A DNA stretch of 6,319 nt from an uncultured bacterium (GTDB taxonomy: Bacteria > Actinomycetota > Coriobacteriia > Coriobacteriales > Coriobacteriaceae): contig CAJMPM010000089.1 in the NCBI GenBank assembly GCA_905215225.1, positions 1 through 6,319 on the forward strand. The letters are read 5' to 3'. Made by a program: the position numbers and the translations under genes. The notes beneath the pieces are model-generated. The model had not been told where the DNA came from, made no database searches, and was given only the letters and a program-made list of their open reading frames with translations. This document shows positions 4,419-6,319 of the stretch, in pieces (the stretch's first letter is position 1; every line of letters begins with the position of its first letter).

Positions 4419-5573
4419 ATGGTCGAGTGGATCGTTCGTCGTGCGCAGGGCGACCGTGCGCGCGTGGGAACGTTGGCAGGCGTGGTGTGTATTCTCGCCA
4501 ATGTGGTACTATGCGCTGCGAAGGGTGCAATTGGCGTGCTGTCGGGATCGGTTTCGATCGTGGCGGATGCCATGAACAACCTGTCCGCTGACAGCTCGAA
4601 TATCGTGAGCGTGCTGGGCTTTAAGCTGGCGAGCAAGCCGGCCGACCCCGAGCATCCTTACGGACATGGTCGCTACGAGTATCTTTCTGGCCTGGTCGTG
4701 GCGGCGCTCGTGCTGCTGATTGGCCTTGAGCTTATCAAGTCCTCGTTTGAGCGCATCATCCACCCCGAACCTGTCGAGTTCTCGCTTGCCCTGGTGGCAG
4801 TTCTGGCGCTTTCGATGGTTGTAAAGCTGTGGATGGCGGCCCTCAACCAAAAGCTCGGTGATCGCATTGAGTCCGATACGCTGCATGCGACGGCCCAGGA
4901 TTCCAAGAACGATGTTCTTGCCACGGGTGCTGTGCTGGCGTGCGCGATCGTTTCCCAGGTGACGCATATCAATCTTGATGCCTGGGTTGGACTTGCCGTT
5001 GGCGCCTATATTGGCTGGAGCGGCTTTGAGCTTATCCAGGATACGGTGAGCCCGCTTTTGGGCCAGGCACCCGATCCCAAGTTGGTCAAGCACATCCGAG
5101 ACAAGATCATGAGCTACCCCGGCGTTTTGGGCGTTCATGACCTAATGGTTCACGATTACGGTCCGGGCAGGAAGTTTGCAAGTGCGCACGCCGAGATGGC
5201 GGCCGAGGCTAGCCCGCTGGAAAGTCATGACACGCTCGATAACATCGAGCAGTCGTTTAGGGACGAGGACGGCATGATCGTCACGCTCCATTACGATCCC
5301 ATCGTGACCGATGACCCCAAGCTGGCGAGCATGCGCTTGCGCATTCACGCCATGGCTCAGGAGATCGATAGCCGCCTCTCGATTCATGACTTGCGCTGTG
5401 TGCCGGGTCCTACGCACACCAACGTGATCTTTGACTGCGTGCGTCCCTCGGATCTGCAGATGAGTGCCGAAGACGTAAAGCACGCGCTGGCACAACGGGT
5501 CGAATCGGAATATCCCAAGTCGATTGCCAAGATAACGATCGACGAAGACTACGTAGGACATACCCACGAGTAG
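4419..5573 (+). CDS. Cation diffusion facilitator (CDF) family metal efflux transporter
   Basis: CDF proteins are inner-membrane dimers that export divalent metals (Zn, Fe, Mn, Co, Cd) against protons. This 384-residue protein has six likely membrane helices (about 17-40, 42-67, 88-106, 119-141, 158-181 and 187-207). A cytoplasmic dimer domain follows at about 213-295 and an added C-terminal segment at about 300-380, which is longer than the typical 300 residues. Metal-site features are D50 in helix 2, H79 and H83 in the HPYGHG loop, D161 and D165 (DxxxD) in helix 5, and H240 and H257 in the cytoplasmic domain. Helix 2 reads DAMNNLSAD (50-58): the Asp that relatives have at the seventh position after D50 is Ala here, with Asp one residue later. 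Paired Asp in helix 5 hints at Mn, Fe or Co more than Zn, which is inference. The ATG at 4419 follows a G-rich but imperfect Shine-Dalgarno sequence (4404-4409). It is probably co-transcribed with the phosphatase gene downstream. Confidence 0.92.
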   Translation: MVEWIVRRAQGDRARVGTLAGVVCILANVVLCAAKGAIGVLSGSVSIVADAMNNLSADSSNIVSVLGFKLASKPADPEHPYGHGRYEYLSGLVVAALVLLIGLELIKSSFERIIHPEPVEFSLALVAVLALSMVVKLWMAALNQKLGDRIESDTLHATAQDSKNDVLATGAVLACAIVSQVTHINLDAWVGLAVGAYIGWSGFELIQDTVSPLLGQAPDPKLVKHIRDKIMSYPGVLGVHDLMVHDYGPGRKFASAHAEMAAEASPLESHDTLDNIEQSFRDEDGMIVTLHYDPIVTDDPKLASMRLRIHAMAQEIDSRLSIHDLRCVPGPTHTNVIFDCVRPSDLQMSAEDVKHALAQRVESEYPKSIAKITIDEDYVGHTHE

Positions 5574-5612
5574 GGCTGTGCCGGCAAAGCAGGTTATGCA
5601 GAAGGGGAGAGC

Positions 5613-6239
5613 ATGAAGAAACTGTATCTACTCCGCCACGGTCAGACGGAGTTCAACGTCAAAAAGCTGGTCCAGGGCCGCTGCGATTCACCGCTGACCG
5701 ACCTAGGCCGCAAACAAGCGGGAATGGCAGCCGCATGGCTCAAGGCCCACGGCGTCGTCCCCGACAAAGTTGTCTCATCACCCTTAGGCCGAGCTATGGA
5801 CACGGCAAGTCTCGTCGCATGCGAGCTCCTCGGCCCGGACGCAGCAGTCGAGCCCTGCGAAGGCATCATCGAGCGTAGCTACGGAACCTTTGAGGAAGGT
5901 CCCCACGACGCGCTACCCACCGACGTCTGGGATCCGGGCGAGGATCTGATCCCATTTGGCGGAGAAGGAAGCCAGGCTCTGCAAGAGCGCATGGTAGACA
6001 CCCTCACCAATCTCATAGGCGCCGAGGGCATCGAAACCCTCCTAGCAGTAAGCCACGGCAGCGCCAGCCGCCAATTTATCAAGGCCGCAGCCCCAGAGGG
6101 CTTCGAGCTCCCAGCAAAACTCCCCAACTGCGCCATCATAATCTTCGATTTTGACGAAGCAAAGCCACAAGCAGAAGGCGAGCCAATGCAATGCAAGTTC
6201 ACTCTCCAGCAAATAGTGGACCCCCAACAAAGTCATTAG
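5613..6239 (+). CDS. Histidine phosphatase family protein (phosphoglycerate-mutase-like)
   Basis: This family (branch 1: GpmB, PhoE and CobC types) transfers phosphate through a phospho-histidine intermediate. The 208-residue product has the LRHGQTEFN motif with R8 and the nucleophile H9. R23 lies in VQGRCDSPLT (20-29), R60 in SSPLGRAMDTA (55-65), the likely proton donor E87 in IIERSYGTFEEG (85-96), and the second catalytic H148 in VSHGS (146-150). The full catalytic set is therefore present. There is no signal peptide, so it is likely cytosolic. Substrate is undetermined: a broad phosphatase, a sugar-phosphate phosphatase or an alpha-ribazole phosphatase are all possible, and a true glycolytic mutase is less likely at this length. 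The ATG at 5613 is preceded by AAGGGGAG (5602-5609). The gene follows the transporter by 39 bases with no terminator between. It uses codons such as CTA, ATA and GCA that the str genes avoid. Confidence 0.93.
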   Translation: MKKLYLLRHGQTEFNVKKLVQGRCDSPLTDLGRKQAGMAAAWLKAHGVVPDKVVSSPLGRAMDTASLVACELLGPDAAVEPCEGIIERSYGTFEEGPHDALPTDVWDPGEDLIPFGGEGSQALQERMVDTLTNLIGAEGIETLLAVSHGSASRQFIKAAAPEGFELPAKLPNCAIIIFDFDEAKPQAEGEPMQCKFTLQQIVDPQQSH

Positions 6240-6319
6240 CCTGAGCGAGCAGAGTTAAGCAGACATCAACGTGTCGTCTCCCGAGCACGGCGGAGGGCCG
6301 GAGCAATATATTAAGGTAA
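6240..6319. other. Intergenic tail, nothing identified
   Basis: These last 80 bases after the phosphatase stop hold no clear terminator, with no GC-rich stem followed by a T-run. The final bases (ATTAAGGTAA) include a possible weak ribosome binding site for a gene starting beyond the window, which cannot be tested here. Confidence 0.4.

Noticed and set aside
4509..5138. A 209-codon minus-strand frame opposite the CDF transporter
   Set aside because: It is a shadow of the real gene, with no motif and no initiation signal.

Overview
The window looks chromosomal and comes from a high-GC actinobacterium-like bacterium. A gut coriobacterium such as Collinsella is my best guess. The basis is the strong C/G-ending codon bias of the ribosomal genes, the str-operon proteins, and the style of the cation-efflux protein. 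The genus is an impression from sequence resemblance, not a database result.

Layout, left to right. Positions 2-43 hold what may be the last 13 codons of a + strand gene with a Lys/Arg-rich tail. Positions 44-290 are relatively AT-rich and have no convincing gene. A tRNA-Asp(GUC) with encoded CCA lies on the minus strand (330-407). It has its own terminator (cUUCGg hairpin plus five T) and its own promoter (454-483), and a sequence at 486-507 fits the full UP-element consensus at the expected position. Positions 508-742 are a GC-rich spacer with several hairpins, including a possible + strand terminator at 652-687. A good sigma-70-type promoter (TTGACG, 17 nt, TATCCT; 743-771) then drives a str-type operon: rpsL (S12), rpsG (S7), fusA (EF-G) and rpsJ (S10). 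The operon closes with a strong intrinsic terminator at 4305-4337. A second promoter starts in the U-tract of that terminator. It probably drives a cation diffusion facilitator transporter and, 39 bases later, a histidine-phosphatase-family protein.

How the genes work together. The str genes encode two small-subunit proteins of the decoding and head regions, the translocase, and S10. Hairpins sit in the rpsL-rpsG and fusA-rpsJ gaps, close ahead of the next ribosome binding site, where translational feedback could act. The last two genes are accessory metal-homeostasis and phosphatase functions with no evident link to translation.

I do not see a new defence, mobile or CRISPR-like system here. 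The points worth a second look are: Arg instead of Lys at S12 position 88, a position tied to streptomycin resistance; the absence of tuf, with rpsJ closed off by a terminator instead of leading an S10 operon; the UP element of the tRNA-Asp promoter; a displaced aspartate in the metal site of the CDF transporter; and the intergenic hairpins.
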